A stretch of 9,622 nucleotides of DNA from Chlorobiota bacterium (GTDB taxonomy: Bacteria > Bacteroidota > Ignavibacteria > SZUA-365 > JAADGX01), in contig JAADGX010000311.1 in NCBI GenBank assembly GCA_013152135.1, positions 2,138-11,759 of the forward strand, in the 5' to 3' direction. The stretch's first letter is position 1. Each line of letters opens with the position of its first letter. The notes under the pieces were generated by a model. That model saw only the letters and a program-made list of their open reading frames with translations. It ran no database searches and was not told the origin of the DNA. Both the position numbers and the translations under genes were made by a program. Shown in pieces: positions 7,484-9,622 of the stretch.

Positions 7484-8433
7484 CACGATTGCTTCTGCAT
7501 CTTTCTTCGAATCAACCCTCGGATGAAACCGGCAGTATGCGCCAACTCAATCAAATTGATCAGCCCGAATGCAGCCAGTGACACGGGGACCGGGTGCCTC
7601 CCCCACTTGTATTTCGGCCAAAGATGGATGAAGTGAACCGCGAGCGCCAGTATTCCTACCCCCCACCACAGCGGTTGATATGCGCCCAGAATCAGTATCG
7701 CGACGGCAGCCAGCCATTTCAAAGACAGGAAGAATGTCCGGCGGGCGTTGAATCCTGTTTCGCCGTCACCGATTCCGTAGAGCCAGTATTGCCGTAGAAA
7801 CGATTTTATCGAGGAACGTGGAAACCAGGTTACCCTGGCGTCCCATCGCACGGCGAAATTCTTCCCCTGCTCCTTCAAGCGATGGCAAAGAGCCGTGTCT
7901 TCCCCCGCGAAATACAGGTGCTCGGGATATCCTCCTCCTTCCCAGAAGATCTTTTTCCGTATCGCGAACGATCGTGATGATGGAAGAAAACCTTCCTTGT
8001 CTTGGCTGTCGAGGGGAAGAGTAGCGGCCGCGGCAACCGATTCAAATCCCCTCCTCCCCACGACTTCGTAACCACCCGCCACGGCGTCGATGTCCGCTTT
8101 TTCCAGTAACGGCTTTGTGATGAAATGAAACCAGTCGCGATGAAGAAGACACCCCGCGTCCGTAATTGCGAGTATTTCGTATGACGAATGCCGGATTGCC
8201 TCGTTGCGTCCCTGGGCAATCGTAAAGCCGGGGCGGATTTCGAGCTTGATGTTAACGCCGGGGAGTCGCCACGTTTTCAGAATGTCCACCGTTCGATCCG
8301 ACGAGCCGCCGTCACATACCGAGATTTCCGCGGGCACATGCGTCCCCTTGCATAAGCTCATGAAGAATTCGTTCAGCGTTGATTCCTCGTTCAGGGTTGT
8401 GAGTATCAGGCTGACCGGGAGGATCTCAGGCAT
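7483..8433 (-). CDS. Family 2 glycosyltransferase with C-terminal membrane helices
   Basis: This 316-residue protein is a GT-A-fold inverting transferase. The motifs are VSLILTTLNEE (7-17), ISVCDGGSSDRT (37-48; Asp41 binds the nucleotide), GFTIAQGRNEAI (69-80), TDAG (91-94; in the position of the DxD metal motif, reduced to a single Asp followed by Ala-Gly) and FAGEDTALCHRL (175-186; candidate catalytic ED). After the catalytic domain come three hydrophobic segments at about 237-255, 257-271 and 283-303, then a basic tail (RGLIRRKMQK), which would anchor the enzyme to the inner membrane with its active site in the cytoplasm. The frame is open to 8472, but the ATG at 8433 fits the domain start, has AAAGAG 4 bases upstream, and overlaps the upstream gene's stop by 8 bases (ATGCCTGA). 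It may elongate or initiate on undecaprenyl-linked sugars; the substrate is unknown. Confidence 0.93.
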   Translation of the reverse strand: MPEILPVSLILTTLNEESTLNEFFMSLCKGTHVPAEISVCDGGSSDRTVDILKTWRLPGVNIKLEIRPGFTIAQGRNEAIRHSSYEILAITDAGCLLHRDWFHFITKPLLEKADIDAVAGGYEVVGRRGFESVAAAATLPLDSQDKEGFLPSSRSFAIRKKIFWEGGGYPEHLYFAGEDTALCHRLKEQGKNFAVRWDARVTWFPRSSIKSFLRQYWLYGIGDGETGFNARRTFFLSLKWLAAVAILILGAYQPLWWGVGILALAVHFIHLWPKYKWGRHPVPVSLAAFGLINLIELAHTAGFIRGLIRRKMQKQS

Positions 8434-9622
8434 GGCGCTCTTTAAGAGAGTCATAAACCGCAAACGCGGCAAAGGAAAGACCGATAAGGAATTTCAATCG
8501 TGTATAGTACATGAAATTAAACATGACGACGGAAAACATGACAAAGAACGCCAACACGGTCCAGGTATCGATCCGGCTCTTCTGCTGCTTTATCAGCAAT
8601 ATTCCTTTTCGCCAGAATCGCAGAAATGTACCGTAAATAACAACCAGACCGAGTATCCCGACTTTCAAAAGAAAGTGTACGGGATCAAAGTGCGCAGAAG
8701 TATGAACCCCGGTATATTGCTCCATCAGTCCAAATGAAGACATATCCAGAGGATGCTTTATTGCCAATTCATACCATGGCGCTCCCCAACCCAGCCCCCA
8801 TAACAATGCGCCTTCCCGGCTCAGCGTTTCCCAAATATTGATTGCAGCCAGGACACGCTGACCGATGGACATATCGCTGTACAGCACAACAGCATCGAAC
8901 CAATTGAAAGCGCTTTGCAACACGTAGCTTATCAATTCGCGGTTGCCCGCACTGAGAATGAAATTATAAAAGACGAATACGCCCAGGGTAAGAAATGCCA
9001 GTGCCGTGAAGACGGTTTTCATCCCGACTTCCTTTCGAAACAGGGCGAAGATTACTACCAAGGTCACAGCGCTCAGCACGATCGTGGCACGCCCGAGGCT
9101 GGCAATGACGAGCACGGTGAAATACCCAACGATCGCGAGTATGATGAATCGCAGGCGACGGGATTCGAATTTGAAAACAAAATAGGCTCCGACCCAGATA
9201 AGAAGAGCCATAGCCATGAATGGAATATCACTCCCCATGAAAAGACGCCGATATTCGTATCCTGAAAACAGCCCGCCGCCCATGCTATACCGTATGATAA
9301 AAAAGATCGATTTGGCAAAAATGATAACCAGGAACATGACAACGATCTTCGTGTAATCACCAGGCTTGCGGAAAACCCTGCTGGCAAGAAAGTAGAACGC
9401 CACAATATACCCTAGATCCTTCAACTCCCACGTATAGTTACCCGGTTTCAGGTAATTGAACAGCCCATTGATCGCCGCGAAAACGTACAGAAGAAGCAAA
9501 GGCACAAAATACACGTCCAGCGGAAGAATTTTCCAATGACCTCGTTCACGGGATTCGAACAGTTCTCGTATCAACAATGCCACGAGAAACACGGCAATCG
9601 AAACATCCATCAACGTCAATCC
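8426..9622 (-). CDS. O-antigen polymerase/ligase-like membrane protein (Wzy/WaaL type, 5' end cut)
   Basis: The frame is open through the right edge, so the N-terminus is probably missing; 398 codons are visible. The first possible start seen is TTG at 9619, followed by ATG at 9610, but family members usually have more sequence before this point. Roughly eleven hydrophobic segments are visible (numbering from the TTG), at about 5-20, 34-53, 68-82, 90-108, 133-149, 157-174, 177-195, 203-223, 316-336, 350-370 and 374-390. A long hydrophilic loop lies at about 224-315. This layout, with ASLGRATIVLSAVTLVVIF (173-191) before the loop and HTSAHFDPVHFLLKVGILGL (306-325) at its end, matches the O-antigen ligase/polymerase superfamily, where a His-rich segment ends the large periplasmic loop. 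Such proteins join lipid-linked glycans in the periplasm. Polymerase and ligase cannot be told apart from sequence, but the locus context favours a Wzy-type polymerase. Confidence 0.85.
   Translation of the reverse strand, partial: GLTLMDVSIAVFLVALLIRELFESRERGHWKILPLDVYFVPLLLLYVFAAINGLFNYLKPGNYTWELKDLGYIVAFYFLASRVFRKPGDYTKIVVMFLVIIFAKSIFFIIRYSMGGGLFSGYEYRRLFMGSDIPFMAMALLIWVGAYFVFKFESRRLRFIILAIVGYFTVLVIASLGRATIVLSAVTLVVIFALFRKEVGMKTVFTALAFLTLGVFVFYNFILSAGNRELISYVLQSAFNWFDAVVLYSDMSIGQRVLAAINIWETLSREGALLWGLGWGAPWYELAIKHPLDMSSFGLMEQYTGVHTSAHFDPVHFLLKVGILGLVVIYGTFLRFWRKGILLIKQQKSRIDTWTVLAFFVMFSVVMFNFMYYTRLKFLIGLSFAAFAVYDSLKERHA

Noticed and set aside
8434..8472. Upstream starts (8472, 8454) for the GT2 gene
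   Set aside because: They add residues before the natural domain start and lack a better ribosome binding site; ATG 8433 fits the stop-start overlap.
1..9622. CRISPR arrays, tRNA or rRNA genes, insertion sequences, defence systems, strong terminators
   Set aside because: By-eye reading found no regular repeats, no inverted-repeat-flanked transposase, no RNA-like conserved segment, and no hairpin followed by a T run between genes.

Overview
The window is a stretch of a surface-polysaccharide (O-antigen, capsule or exopolysaccharide) biosynthesis locus from a bacterium. A Wzy/WaaL-type membrane protein and a final gene that opens with a signal peptide suggest a Gram-negative-type envelope. The sequence alone does not show the phylum. 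Base composition looks balanced and codon use looks even across the genes; neither was computed. I found no RNA gene, insertion sequence, CRISPR array, attachment site, origin or terminator, and no non-coding stretch longer than about 70 bases.

All genes lie on the minus strand and are transcribed from high to low coordinates. The order is: O-antigen polymerase/ligase-like membrane protein (cut by the window edge, 8426-9622); membrane-anchored family 2 glycosyltransferase (7483-8433); GT4-type glycosyltransferase (6269-7483); a second GT-B glycosyltransferase (5122-6279); AsnB-type glutamine amidotransferase (3175-5115); heparinase II/III-fold protein (1270-3102 or 3171); WbuB-like GT4 glycosyltransferase (59-1273); and the first codons of an exported protein (1-72, cut by the window edge). 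Neighbouring genes overlap by 1-14 bases or are separated by only a few, so this is very probably one translationally coupled operon. Its promoter lies outside the window, beyond 9622.

The likely joint role is as follows. The four glycosyltransferases add sugars to a lipid-linked repeat unit. AsnB uses glutamine to amidate a carboxyl group, most plausibly a uronic acid in that unit. The Wzy-like protein polymerises or ligates units at the membrane. The heparinase-fold protein, which lacks a clear signal peptide, acts on a uronic-acid-containing glycan in a way the sequence does not reveal. No initiating sugar-phosphate transferase, flippase, export machinery or nucleotide-sugar synthesis gene is present, so the locus must continue on one or both sides.

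No clearly new system is visible. The points most worth following are the AsnB/heparinase-fold pair inside a biosynthetic operon, the unlisted exported-protein start at the left edge, and three start-site corrections.
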